Positions 54,647 through 63,391 of a stretch of 64,000 bases of DNA are shown here, one piece after another. Under the pieces are notes generated by a model. The model was not told where the DNA came from. It worked only from the letters and a program-made list of their open reading frames with translations, and searched no databases. The position numbers were made by a program, and so were the translations under genes. Source of the DNA: Pseudomonas cremoris (lineage in GTDB: Bacteria > Pseudomonadota > Gammaproteobacteria > Pseudomonadales > Pseudomonadaceae); NCBI RefSeq assembly GCF_014230465.1, contig NZ_JAAXCY010000001.1:434001-498000 (forward strand), in the 5' to 3' direction. Positions within the stretch are counted from its first letter, which is position 1, and the number at the start of each line of letters is the position of its first letter.

Positions 54647-54671
54647 GGTGCTTACTCACTTAGGCAGCCGC

Positions 54672-55508
54672 TCAACCGCAGCTGGACACGTTCTTTTCCT
54701 GACGTTTGGCTTCGCCCCACAGGGCGTCCAACTCTTCGAGGGTGCAATCTTCTATGGGTTTGTGCGTGTCGCGCAATGCCTGCTCGATAAATCGGAAGCG
54801 TCGCTCGAACTTGGCATTGGCGCCACGCAGCGCGGTTTCCGGGTCGACCTTGAGGTGACGGGCCAGGTTGACCGCCGCAAACAGCAGGTCGCCGACCTCA
54901 TCAGCGATGGCCACCGAATCGTTATCAGCCATGGCTTCGAGCACTTCATCCAGCTCTTCGCGCACGTTGTCCACTACCGGCAAGGCGGATGGCCAGTCAA
55001 AGCCGACCTGGCTGGCGCGCTTTTGCAATTTGGCGGCACGGGACAGCGACGGCAAGGCCGTGGGCACGTCATCCAGCAGGGACAATTGCTCCGGCGCGTC
55101 GGATTTTTCCGCGCGCTCCTCGGCCTTGATCTGCTCCCAGCGCTGCTTGACCTGCTCTTCGCTCAACTGCGGGACATCCAGCGGCGCATACAGGTCGCCG
55201 GTAGGAAATACGTGGGGATGGCGGCGGATCAGCTTGCGGGTGATGCTGTCGATCACCCCGGCAAATTCAAAGCGCCCTTCTTCCCGCGCCAACTGGCTGT
55301 AATACACCACCTGGAACAACAGGTCGCCCAGCTCACCTTGCAGGTGATCGAAGTCGCCGCGTTCAATGGCGTCGGCGACCTCGTAGGCTTCTTCCAGGGT
55401 GTGCGGCACGATAGTGGCGTAGGTTTGCTTGATGTCCCACGGGCACCCGTATTGCGGGTCCCGCAGGCGGTTCATCAGGTGCAGCAGGTCTTCAAGCGAA
55501 TACATCAT
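54672..55508 (-). CDS. mazG: MazG nucleoside triphosphate pyrophosphohydrolase
   Basis: MazG hydrolyses NTPs and dNTPs to the monophosphates and has been linked to (p)ppGpp levels. The 278-residue product has two all-alpha MazG domains; the first carries the metal-binding motif EEAYEVADAIERGDFDHLQGELGD and the second EELDEVLEAMADNDSVAIADEVGDLL. It overlaps relA by ATGA, so synthesis of the alarmone synthetase and MazG is coupled. Confidence 0.95.
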   Translation of the reverse strand: MMYSLEDLLHLMNRLRDPQYGCPWDIKQTYATIVPHTLEEAYEVADAIERGDFDHLQGELGDLLFQVVYYSQLAREEGRFEFAGVIDSITRKLIRRHPHVFPTGDLYAPLDVPQLSEEQVKQRWEQIKAEERAEKSDAPEQLSLLDDVPTALPSLSRAAKLQKRASQVGFDWPSALPVVDNVREELDEVLEAMADNDSVAIADEVGDLLFAAVNLARHLKVDPETALRGANAKFERRFRFIEQALRDTHKPIEDCTLEELDALWGEAKRQEKNVSSCG

Positions 55509-57748
55509 GGTGTGCGGTTACGCCGTGTCTCAATGATGTTCGGCAACTGGGAAATCCGCCCCAGCAACCGCCCCAATGCGTCCAGCCCCGGAATCTCGAT
55601 GGTCAGGGACATCAACGCAGTGTTGTCCTCTTTGTTCGAGCGGGTGTTGACCGCCAACACGTTGATGCGCTCGTTGAGCAGCACTTGCGACACATCACGC
55701 AGCAAGCCTGAACGGTCGTAGGCCCGAATCACGATATCCACCGGATAAGTGAGTACCGGCACCGGCCCCCAGCTGACCTGGATGATCCGCTCTGGCTCAC
55801 GTCCGCCCAGTTGCAGCACCGAGGCGCAGTCCTGGCGGTGAATGCTCACGCCACGGCCCTGGGTGATGTAGCCGACGATGGCATCGCCCGGCAACGGCTG
55901 GCAGCAGCCGGCCATTTGCGTCATCAGGTTGCCCACGCCCTGGATCTGGATATCGCCACGCTTGCCCGGCTTGTAGCCCGTGGCTTTGCGTGGGATCAGC
56001 TCCAGTTGCTCGCTGCCGCGCTCCGGCTCCACCAGTTGTTGGGCCAGGTTGACCAATTGCGCCAAACGCAGGTCGCCAGCACCGAGGGCCGCAAACATGT
56101 CTTCGGCGATCTTCATGTTGGCCTTTTCGGCCAGCTTGTCGAAGTCCACCTGCGGCAAGCCCAAGCGTGCCAATTCACGTTCGAGCAGGGTTTTGCCGGC
56201 AGCAACGTTCTGGTCGCGCGCCTGCAACTTGAACCAGTGGACGATCTTCGCCCGCGCCCGCGACGTGGTGATGTAGCCCAGGTTCGGGTTCAGCCAGTCG
56301 CGGCTCGGCGTGCCGTGCTTGCTGGTAATGATCTCGACCTGTTCACCGGTCTGCAGGCTGTAGTTGAGCGGCACGATGCGCCCGTTGATCTTGGCGCCCC
56401 GGCAGTTATGGCCGATTTCGGTGTGTACGCGGTAGGCAAAGTCCAGCGGCGTCGCGCCCTTCGGCAAGTCGATGGCGTGGCCGTCAGGGGTGAAGATATA
56501 AACCCGGTCTGGCTCTATATCCACCCGCAGCTGTTCGGCCAGGCCGCCGATGTCGCCGAGCTCTTCGTGCCATTCCAGCACTTGTCGCAGCCAGGAGATT
56601 TTCTCTTCGTACTGGTTGGAACCGGCCTTGACGTCGGTACCCTTGTAGCGCCAGTGCGCGCACACGCCCAGCTCCGCCTCTTCGTGCATGGCGTGCGTGC
56701 GGATCTGCACTTCCAACACCTTGCCTTCGGGGCCAATCACCGCCGTGTGCAGCGAGCGATAGCCGTTTTCCTTGGGGTTGGCGATGTAGTCGTCGAATTC
56801 CTTCGGGATATGTCGCCACAGGGTGTGGACGATGCCCAGCGCGGTGTAGCAGTCGCGCATTTCCGGCACCAGCACACGCACGGCACGCACGTCATAGATC
56901 TGGCTGAAGGCCAGACCCTTGCGCTGCATTTTGCGCCAGATGGAATAGATGTGTTTGGCGCGGCCGCTGATGTCGGCCTCAACGCCGGTGGCCTGCAACT
57001 CGGAGCGCAACTGGTTCATCACATCGGTGATGAAGCGCTCACGGTCAAGCCGCCGCTCGTGGAGCAGCGTGGCAATCTGTTTGTATTGGTCGGGTTCAAG
57101 GTAACGGAAGGACAGGTCCTCCAGCTCCCACTTGATATGGCCGATGCCCAGGCGATGCGCGAGCGGCGCATAGATGTCGAAGACTTCACGAGCGACGCGG
57201 TTGCGCTTCTCGTCATCGGCGGTCTTCACGGCACGAATCGCGCAGGTGCGTTCGGCCAGCTTGATCAGGGCGACGCGAACGTCATCGACCATCGCCACCA
57301 GCATCTTGCGCAGGTTTTCCACCTGGCCCTGTGTGCCCAGCACCATGGACTGGCGCGGGCTGAGGCTGGCGCTGATGGCCGCCATGCGAAGCACGCCGTC
57401 GATCAGCTTGGCCACCACGGAGCCGAAACGCTGGCTCACCAGCGGCAACGCGATATGCCCTTCGCGTACGCCGCGATAGAGCACGGCAGCGATCAGCGAA
57501 TCCTGGTCCAGCTTGAGGTCGGCGAGGATCTCGGCGATCTCAAGCCCGGTGCGAAAGCTTGAAGTGCCTTCGGCCCACAGGTTCTTGGCTGCATTGTTCT
57601 GTTGCTCAGACTCACGAGCGAACTCGCAAGCGGCCTTCAAGGCTTCACGGTCCAGTGCCGGGTCGACACTGACGGCATGATCCAGCCATGCCTCGAGATT
57701 GATACTGCCGTCGGTGTTGATCGGCTGGTGTGCTCTCACCTGTACCAT
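55505..57748 (-). CDS. relA: GTP pyrophosphokinase RelA
   Basis: RelA makes (p)ppGpp on stalled ribosomes. The 747-residue protein has a degenerate hydrolase domain lacking the HDxxED motif (AVLYRGVREGHIALPLV), a synthetase domain with the RelA-type EXDD motif in PKEFDDYIANPKENGYRSLH, TGS (RVYIFTPDGHAIDLPKGATP), a helical/zinc-finger region (AGCCQPLPGDAIVGYITQGR) and a C-terminal ACT domain. These features separate it from SpoT. It is 137 bases downstream of rlmD and 4-base overlapped with mazG. Confidence 0.97.
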   Translation of the reverse strand: MVQVRAHQPINTDGSINLEAWLDHAVSVDPALDREALKAACEFARESEQQNNAAKNLWAEGTSSFRTGLEIAEILADLKLDQDSLIAAVLYRGVREGHIALPLVSQRFGSVVAKLIDGVLRMAAISASLSPRQSMVLGTQGQVENLRKMLVAMVDDVRVALIKLAERTCAIRAVKTADDEKRNRVAREVFDIYAPLAHRLGIGHIKWELEDLSFRYLEPDQYKQIATLLHERRLDRERFITDVMNQLRSELQATGVEADISGRAKHIYSIWRKMQRKGLAFSQIYDVRAVRVLVPEMRDCYTALGIVHTLWRHIPKEFDDYIANPKENGYRSLHTAVIGPEGKVLEVQIRTHAMHEEAELGVCAHWRYKGTDVKAGSNQYEEKISWLRQVLEWHEELGDIGGLAEQLRVDIEPDRVYIFTPDGHAIDLPKGATPLDFAYRVHTEIGHNCRGAKINGRIVPLNYSLQTGEQVEIITSKHGTPSRDWLNPNLGYITTSRARAKIVHWFKLQARDQNVAAGKTLLERELARLGLPQVDFDKLAEKANMKIAEDMFAALGAGDLRLAQLVNLAQQLVEPERGSEQLELIPRKATGYKPGKRGDIQIQGVGNLMTQMAGCCQPLPGDAIVGYITQGRGVSIHRQDCASVLQLGGREPERIIQVSWGPVPVLTYPVDIVIRAYDRSGLLRDVSQVLLNERINVLAVNTRSNKEDNTALMSLTIEIPGLDALGRLLGRISQLPNIIETRRNRTP

Positions 57749-57885
57749 CTTGCTTACCTTCCCTACGACGCACCTTCGATGCGCCAGAAATCATCGCTGA
57801 CCTGCTTTACCTATTAAAGCTTACACACGCTCCCTGGCAGGTCACGGCCTTGGAGAATGCAGGCCAGTCGGATTAAACGGGCATC

Positions 57886-59238
57886 CTAGCCCGCTTCAAA
57901 TAACGCCATGGCCTCGACATGCGCTGTCTGCGGAAACATGTCGAGGATCCCGGCACGTTTTAGCCGGTAGCCTTGCTTGACCAACTCAACCGTGTCCCGC
58001 GCCAGCGTGGCCGGGTTGCAGGACACATACACCAGGCGCTTGGCCTTGAGGGTCGCAAGCTTGCGCACGACCTCCAGGGCACCATCGCGGGGTGGGTCCA
58101 AGAGTACCGCAGAAAAGCCCTGTTTGGCCCATTCTGCGTCGGTCAAAGGCTGGGACAAATCGGCCTGAAAAAACTGCGCATTATGCAAATTGTTGCTGAC
58201 GGCATTGAGGGCCGCCCGGTCCACCATGGTCTGCACACCTTCCACTGCCACCACGTCGCGCACTTGCTTGGCGAGTGGCAGGGCAAAATTGCCCAGGCCA
58301 CAAAACAGATCCAATACCCGCTCATCGGGCTGCGGCGCCAGCCACTCCAGGGCCTGGGCCACCATCGCTTCGTTGACTCCCGCATTTACCTGCACGAAGT
58401 CACCCGGTCGGTACGCCAACTCCAGGTCCCACTGTTCCAACCGAAACCCCAACGCCGAATCGGCCTCGACCGGCTCCGGCTGGCCCTCGCCATGCAGCCA
58501 CAATTGGGCTTCATGGAAGGCGCAAAATTCTTTCAACACCTGCAGGTCTGCATCGGACAAAGGCGACATATGTCGCAACAACACCGCAATGGACGTGCCA
58601 CTGAACAACTCAACATGCCCCAAGGCCTGCGGCTTGCTCAGACGACGCAACATGTTAGGCAGACGCTGCATGATCGGTTGCAAGGCCTGTACCAGCACCG
58701 GGCAATCGTCGATCGCGACGATGTCCTGGCTGGCCACGGCACGGAAACCCACTTCAAGTTTCTTCGCCTTTGCATCCCAGCGCACGGCCACGCGGGCGCG
58801 GCGGCGATAGCCGAACTCCGGGCCACTCAAAGGCGCCGCCCACTCTTGCGGTTCGACACCCGCCACCCGCGACAATTGCTCGGCGAGCATGCGCTGTTTC
58901 AGGGCAAGTTGTTCGGCATGGGGCAAGTGCTGCACGCTGCACCCGCCGCAGCGGCCAACATGGGCACACGGCGCCGGGCGGCGCAATTCACTGGCCTTGA
59001 ACACACGCTCGGTACGGGCCTCGACGATCTTGCCGTGGGCGCCCAATACCCGCGCTTCCACTTCTTCACCAGCCAACGCACCGTTGACGAACCACGTGCG
59101 CCCTTCAAAGAACACGATGCCCCGGCCGTCATTGGCCAGGCGTTCGATGGTCAAGCGCTGCTTCTTGCCCACAGGAATCTGTGGAGCCCGGCTGCCGCCC
59201 GTCGGTTGGAAGCGCAGGCCTCTCTCGTGCTTGGCCAT
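57886..59238 (-). CDS. rlmD: RlmD, 23S rRNA (uracil-C5)-methyltransferase (U1939)
   Basis: A SAM-dependent rRNA m5U methyltransferase of 450 residues. It has an N-terminal TRAM domain ([20 protein letters not shown]), Fe-S cysteines in [15 protein letters not shown], a SAM-binding [16 protein letters not shown], the DPPRDGA motif and the catalytic cysteine in [13 protein letters not shown]. It overlaps the cysM stop in a TGATG junction. The gene order next to relA is conserved in pseudomonads. Confidence 0.95.
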   Translation of the reverse strand: MAKHERGLRFQPTGGSRAPQIPVGKKQRLTIERLANDGRGIVFFEGRTWFVNGALAGEEVEARVLGAHGKIVEARTERVFKASELRRPAPCAHVGRCGGCSVQHLPHAEQLALKQRMLAEQLSRVAGVEPQEWAAPLSGPEFGYRRRARVAVRWDAKAKKLEVGFRAVASQDIVAIDDCPVLVQALQPIMQRLPNMLRRLSKPQALGHVELFSGTSIAVLLRHMSPLSDADLQVLKEFCAFHEAQLWLHGEGQPEPVEADSALGFRLEQWDLELAYRPGDFVQVNAGVNEAMVAQALEWLAPQPDERVLDLFCGLGNFALPLAKQVRDVVAVEGVQTMVDRAALNAVSNNLHNAQFFQADLSQPLTDAEWAKQGFSAVLLDPPRDGALEVVRKLATLKAKRLVYVSCNPATLARDTVELVKQGYRLKRAGILDMFPQTAHVEAMALFEAG

Positions 59239-60140
59239 CAGTTGGGTTCGTCGAAGATGCCGGTCGACAAGTAACGGTCGCCTCGGTCACAGATGATCGC
59301 GACGATCACCGCGTTTTCCACCTCTTTGGACAGGCGCAACATGCCCGCCACTGCACCGCCGGACGAGACGCCACAGAAGATGCCTTCTTCACGGGCCAGC
59401 CGGCGAGTGGTGTCTTCGGCTTCACGCTGGGCCATGTCGATGATGCGGTCCACGCGGGTCGCGTTGTAGATCTTGGGCAGATACTCTTCGGGCCAGCGGC
59501 GGATGCCAGGAATCGCCGCGCCTTCCATCGGTTGCAGGCCAACGATCTGGATCGCCGGGTTCTGCTCCTTGAGGTAGCGCGAATTGCCCATGATGGTACC
59601 GGTGGTGCCCATGGAGCTGACGAAATGGGTGATGGTACCGCCAGTCTGGCGCCAGATTTCCGGGCCGGTGGTGGTGTAGTGCGCCTCAGGGTTGTCACCG
59701 TTAGCGAACTGGTCCAGCACCTGACCACGGCCTTCGGCGGCCATGCGCTCGGCGAGGTCGCGGGCACCTTCCATGCCTTCTTCCTGGGTCACCAGCACCA
59801 ACTCGGCGCCATAGGCGGTCATCGCCGCCTTGCGCTCGGCGCTGCCGTTGTCGGGCATGATCAGCACCATCTTGTAACCCTTGATCGCGGCGGCCATGGC
59901 CAAGGCGATCCCGGTGTTGCCGGAGGTGGCTTCGATCAGGGTGTCGCCAGGCTTGATCTGCCCGCGCAACTCGGCGCGGGTGATCATCGACAACGCCGGG
60001 CGGTCTTTTACCGAACCAGCCGGGTTGTTCCCTTCGAGCTTGAGCAACAGGGTATTGCTGGTTTCACCCGCCATGCGTTGCAAGCGGACCAGGGGCGTGT
60101 TGCCGACGCAATCGGCGATTGTAGGGTACTGCAAGGTCAT
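59238..60140 (-). CDS. cysM: Cysteine synthase B (CysM)
   Basis: An O-acetylserine sulfhydrylase of fold type II. The 300-residue protein has the PLP lysine Lys45 in [16 protein letters not shown], the substrate loop [12 protein letters not shown], and the C-terminal [14 protein letters not shown]. The sequence follows the CysM rather than CysK pattern ([14 protein letters not shown] region [13 protein letters not shown]), so it may also use thiosulfate. It is coupled to rlmD. Confidence 0.95.
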   Translation of the reverse strand: MTLQYPTIADCVGNTPLVRLQRMAGETSNTLLLKLEGNNPAGSVKDRPALSMITRAELRGQIKPGDTLIEATSGNTGIALAMAAAIKGYKMVLIMPDNGSAERKAAMTAYGAELVLVTQEEGMEGARDLAERMAAEGRGQVLDQFANGDNPEAHYTTTGPEIWRQTGGTITHFVSSMGTTGTIMGNSRYLKEQNPAIQIVGLQPMEGAAIPGIRRWPEEYLPKIYNATRVDRIIDMAQREAEDTTRRLAREEGIFCGVSSGGAVAGMLRLSKEVENAVIVAIICDRGDRYLSTGIFDEPN

Positions 60141-60243
60141 GGCGTATTCGCAATCCAGACTGCGGGGCGCACATCATACCGGGAAAGGCCGGCGCGCCAT
60201 ATCACGCAAAGTGCGGTGCTTATGACCTAAAAGAATAAGCCGA

Positions 60244-60852
60244 TCATGTGTCAACGGATCGATCGCCATGGTTTCTCTGAAACACCTCATCACCCATCGC
60301 TGCAATCTGACCGTCGATCAAGGCCTCAAAAGGTTTGAGCAACGCTTCAAATGACGTCGGCGCTTCCAATACCTGCAACGCCTGCACAATGGCTTCAACC
60401 GTCGACAACGCCCCAGGCCCCGGTGCCTTGCGCAGCCGGTAACGGGATACGCCGCCCTCAGCCAGGGTTACGCGTGGCAACGCGGCCAGCAACGGATTGA
60501 GGTGCAGCATCTTGCGCGCCTTGCGCCAGGTGCCATCGGGGATCACCAGCAGCAGCGGCGCATCGGACGATGCGTAGGCCTGCAACGGCTGGGCACCGTC
60601 GGCGGGGAACAATAGCCGCGCCTGGTAACCGGGCACATTCAACAAACTCGGCAGGCCCTCAAACACCTCGCCCACCACCAATTGCGCATTGTTCAAACCC
60701 AACGCCGCCAACCGTGCGGTATTCAACGCATGGCCAACCTCGCTTGGGTGCTGCAGCAGCAACACGCGTGTGCGGCTGTCGAGGCTGGGGATCAGCGCGC
60801 ACAGGCAATGGGTTACAGGCCGCAGGCAGCGGGAGCATTGGGGTCTGGACAT
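60244..60852 (-). CDS. tapT: tRNA-uridine aminocarboxypropyltransferase (DTW domain)
   Basis: A DTW-domain enzyme that adds a 3-amino-3-carboxypropyl group from SAM to tRNA uridine (acp3U47). The 202-residue protein has a zinc-type cluster at Cys6, Cys9, Cys16 and Cys18 and the family block LLLVIPDGTWRKARKML, where D and TW give the domain its name, followed by GALSTVEAIVQAL. It lies 5 bases downstream of the LysR gene on the same strand, so it may share its transcript. Confidence 0.88.
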   Translation of the reverse strand: MSRPQCSRCLRPVTHCLCALIPSLDSRTRVLLLQHPSEVGHALNTARLAALGLNNAQLVVGEVFEGLPSLLNVPGYQARLLFPADGAQPLQAYASSDAPLLLVIPDGTWRKARKMLHLNPLLAALPRVTLAEGGVSRYRLRKAPGPGALSTVEAIVQALQVLEAPTSFEALLKPFEALIDGQIAAMGDEVFQRNHGDRSVDT

Positions 60853-60857
60853 GTTTA

Positions 60858-61751
60858 TCAGGCCTGGTTGAGCTGGGTTTTGAGCAAGTCACGGAAGGTC
60901 TGGATCAACGGTTCACGGCTACGGCCACGGCGCATGATCATCGAGAACGGCGCCTGATAGCCGAAGGTGGCTGGCAGCAGTACGCGCAGGTCGCCCTTGT
61001 CGGCCCAGGCCTGGGCGTAGTGCTCGGGCAGGTAGCCGATGTAGGCGCCGGAGAGCACCAAGATCAGTTGCGCCTCCATACTCTCCACCGTCGCGGCGCT
61101 GTGCTTGAAGCCGTGCCGCGCCAGTTCAGCTTGGCTCCAATAGCCACGACCGACCATGCGTTGCTGGGTGATCACTTGTTCGGGAATACGCCGTTCGTTG
61201 AATAAAGGATGGCGGGTACTGCAATACAACCAGTGCTGTTCGCGGTACAGCGGCATGTAGATCAACCCGCTCATGCGATTGGAGAAGGCGCCGATGGCCA
61301 GGTCCAGGCGGTTGTCCTGTACACCGAGCTGCAGTTCATAAGGGCTCATCACCGACAAATGCAAATGCACCGCCGGGTGTTCCAGGCTGTAGGCGCCGAT
61401 CACTTCGGCGAACGGCAAGGCTTTGTCGCTGACGGTGGAGTCGAGCACGCCGAGCTTTAGCGTGCCGCGCAATTCGCCTTTCAACGCTGCCGCGTATTGC
61501 TCGAAACCTTCCAGTTCGCCCAGCAGGCGCAAGGTCTCCTGATGGAACAGCTCGCCCTTGCTAGTAAGGCTGAACCCACCCCGACCGCGATGGCACAGCA
61601 CCAGGCCCAGCGCCGACTCCAACTGGCTCATATACGTGCTGATGGCCGACGTCGACAGGTTGAGCTCGTGCTGGGCATTGGCAAATCCCTGGTGCCGCAC
61701 GACGCTGACGAAGATGCGCAGGAGTTTCAGGTCGGGCAAGGCGTTGGCCAT
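60858..61751 (-). CDS. gbuR: LysR-family regulator, probable GbuR of guanidinobutyrate catabolism
   Basis: The ATG at 61751 gives 297 residues: winged HTH (LKLLRIFVSVVRHQGFANAQHELNLSTSAISTYMSQLE) and an effector-binding domain. The upstream part of the longer open frame is REP sequence and is excluded. It diverges from gbuA, with a LysR-type inverted repeat between them. P. aeruginosa has the same arrangement, gbuR-gbuA, where GbuR activates guanidinobutyrase in response to 4-guanidinobutyrate. The assignment rests on that context. Confidence 0.85.
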   Translation of the reverse strand: MANALPDLKLLRIFVSVVRHQGFANAQHELNLSTSAISTYMSQLESALGLVLCHRGRGGFSLTSKGELFHQETLRLLGELEGFEQYAAALKGELRGTLKLGVLDSTVSDKALPFAEVIGAYSLEHPAVHLHLSVMSPYELQLGVQDNRLDLAIGAFSNRMSGLIYMPLYREQHWLYCSTRHPLFNERRIPEQVITQQRMVGRGYWSQAELARHGFKHSAATVESMEAQLILVLSGAYIGYLPEHYAQAWADKGDLRVLLPATFGYQAPFSMIMRRGRSREPLIQTFRDLLKTQLNQA

Positions 61752-61778
61752 CGGTTCTCCAGATATACACAAAAACCT

Positions 61779-61865
61779 GTGGGAGCGGGCTTGCTCGCGA
61801 ATGCGGTGCATCAGCCACAGATGATTCAACTGATCCACCGCATTCGCGAGCAAGCCCGCTCCCAC
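61779..61865. repeat. REP doublet (REPIN) between gbuR and gbuA
   Basis: Intact inverted REP units, located in a divergent promoter region rather than at 3' ends like most others here. It separates the gbuR start from the proposed operator. Confidence 0.95.
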
Positions 61866-61891
61866 ATTTGAACCGAGTTTACCTCAGGCAA

Positions 61892-61913
61892 TAGTTTAGA
61901 AAAATCTGAACTA
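61892..61913. promoter_or_regulatory. LysR-type operator upstream of gbuA
   Basis: TAGTTTAGA, four A, then TCTGAACTA form an inverted repeat with one mismatch in nine. It lies about 85 bases before the gbuA start, a usual place for a LysR activator recognition site. Confidence 0.6.
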
Positions 61914-61997
61914 AGTATTTGCCCCTGCCGATTCTTTCGTTTCCATGTATTTCGCAGAATCGGCCCCTAATAAACAAAACAACGATGAGGCACTCCC

Positions 61998-62948
61998 GTG
62001 GACAAGATTTTTCACCAACCACTGGGCGGCAACGAAATGCCGCGCTTTGCCGGCATCGCCACCATGATGCGTCTTCCCCACCTGCAATCGGCCAAGGGCC
62101 TGGACGCCGCCTTTATCGGCGTGCCCTTGGACATCGGCACCTCGCTGCGCGCCGGCACCCGCTTCGGGCCGCGTGAAATCCGCGCTGAGTCGGTGATGAT
62201 CCGCCCCTACAACATGGCCACCGGCGCCGCACCGTTTGACTCGCTGTCGGTAGCCGATATCGGCGACGTAGCGATCAACACCTTCAACCTGCTCGACGCC
62301 GTGCGCATCATCGAAGAAGCCTACGACGAGATTCTTGAGCACGATGTGATCCCGATGACCCTGGGCGGCGACCACACCATCACCCTGCCGATCCTGCGCG
62401 CCATCCATAAGAAACACGGCAAGGTCGGGCTGGTGCACATCGATGCCCACGCCGACGTCAACGACCATATGTTCGGCGAGAAAATCGCCCACGGCACCAC
62501 CTTCCGCCGCGCCGTAGAAGAAGGTCTGCTGGACTGCGACCGCGTGGTACAGATTGGCCTGCGTGCCCAGGGCTACACCGCCGAAGACTTCAACTGGAGC
62601 CGCAAGCAAGGTTTCCGCGTGGTCCAGGCCGAAGAATGCTGGCACCACTCCCTCGCACCGCTGATGGCCGAAGTGCGTGAAAAAGTCGGCGGCGGCCCGG
62701 TGTACCTGAGCTTTGATATCGACGGCATCGACCCCGCCTGGGCACCCGGCACCGGCACCCCGGAAATCGGCGGGCTGACCACCATCCAGGCCATCGAGAT
62801 CATCCGTGGCTGCCAGGGCCTCGACCTGATTGGTTGTGACCTGGTAGAAGTTTCGCCGCCCTACGACACCACCGGCAACACCTCGTTGCTGGGCGCCAAC
62901 TTGCTGTACGAGATGCTCTGCGTATTGCCTGGCGTGGCGCACCGCTAA
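61998..62948 (+). CDS. gbuA: Guanidinobutyrase / agmatinase-family ureohydrolase
   Basis: A binuclear-manganese ureohydrolase that splits urea from a guanidino acid. The 316-residue protein starts at a GTG with TGAGG 8 bases ahead. Metal ligands appear in LGGDHTITLP, VHIDAHADVNDHMFGEK and SFDIDGIDPAWAPGTGTPE. The sequence and the adjacent LysR gene fit GbuA (4-guanidinobutyrate to GABA plus urea) better than SpeB agmatinase, but the two are close and the substrate should be treated as probable. It overlaps the next gene by TAATG. Confidence 0.9.
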   Translation: MDKIFHQPLGGNEMPRFAGIATMMRLPHLQSAKGLDAAFIGVPLDIGTSLRAGTRFGPREIRAESVMIRPYNMATGAAPFDSLSVADIGDVAINTFNLLDAVRIIEEAYDEILEHDVIPMTLGGDHTITLPILRAIHKKHGKVGLVHIDAHADVNDHMFGEKIAHGTTFRRAVEEGLLDCDRVVQIGLRAQGYTAEDFNWSRKQGFRVVQAEECWHHSLAPLMAEVREKVGGGPVYLSFDIDGIDPAWAPGTGTPEIGGLTTIQAIEIIRGCQGLDLIGCDLVEVSPPYDTTGNTSLLGANLLYEMLCVLPGVAHR

Positions 62949-63370
62949 TGAGCGCGCAAGAAGTCCTGCACGCCGCCGCCGACCTGGTGGCGGCCTTCGC
63001 CCGCAACGATCGCGCCGCTTATTTCGGCGCGTTCAGCAGCGACGCCAGCTTTGTGTTCTACACCCTCCCCCAGCCGCTGCTCAGTCGCGATGCCTACCAG
63101 GCGTTGTGGGACAGCTGGCGTCGGGACGAGGCGTTCGAAGTGCTCTCGTGCACCTCGAGCAACGCCTTTGTCAGCCTGCAAGGTGACGTGGCGATTTTTA
63201 TTCATGACGTGGCCACCGAGCTGCGCATGAACGGGGAGCAATTTTTTAGCCAGGAACGCGAGACCATTGTCTTCAAACGACAAGGATCTCGCACAGAACA
63301 AAAAGAAGGCCTGTGGCTAGCCTGTCACGAACATTTGTCCGCTATGCCGGAAGGGCTGCCGCCCCCTTAG
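62948..63370 (+). CDS. NTF2-like (AtzH/SnoaL-type) small protein
   Basis: A 140-residue alpha+beta cone-fold protein: N-terminal helices AADLVAAFARNDRAAYFGAF, then strands ASFVFYTLPQPLLSRDAYQALWDSW and a C-terminal sheet. It resembles the DUF3225/AtzH group sometimes found near amidohydrolase genes. It is translationally coupled to gbuA, so a helper or regulatory role in guanidino compound use is plausible; no function is proven. Confidence 0.8.
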   Translation: MSAQEVLHAAADLVAAFARNDRAAYFGAFSSDASFVFYTLPQPLLSRDAYQALWDSWRRDEAFEVLSCTSSNAFVSLQGDVAIFIHDVATELRMNGEQFFSQERETIVFKRQGSRTEQKEGLWLACHEHLSAMPEGLPPP

Positions 63371-63391
63371 CCAATGTGATCGGAGCTGATC

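Noticed and set aside
55811..57562. A 583-residue open frame antisense to relA
   Set aside because: relA is unmistakable on the other strand; the antisense product has no recognisable domains and the same shadow composition.
61752..61865. Longer LysR start that reads through the REP doublet
   Set aside because: The added residues (GAGLLANAVDQ and similar) are translations of REP sequence, seen again near other REP copies.
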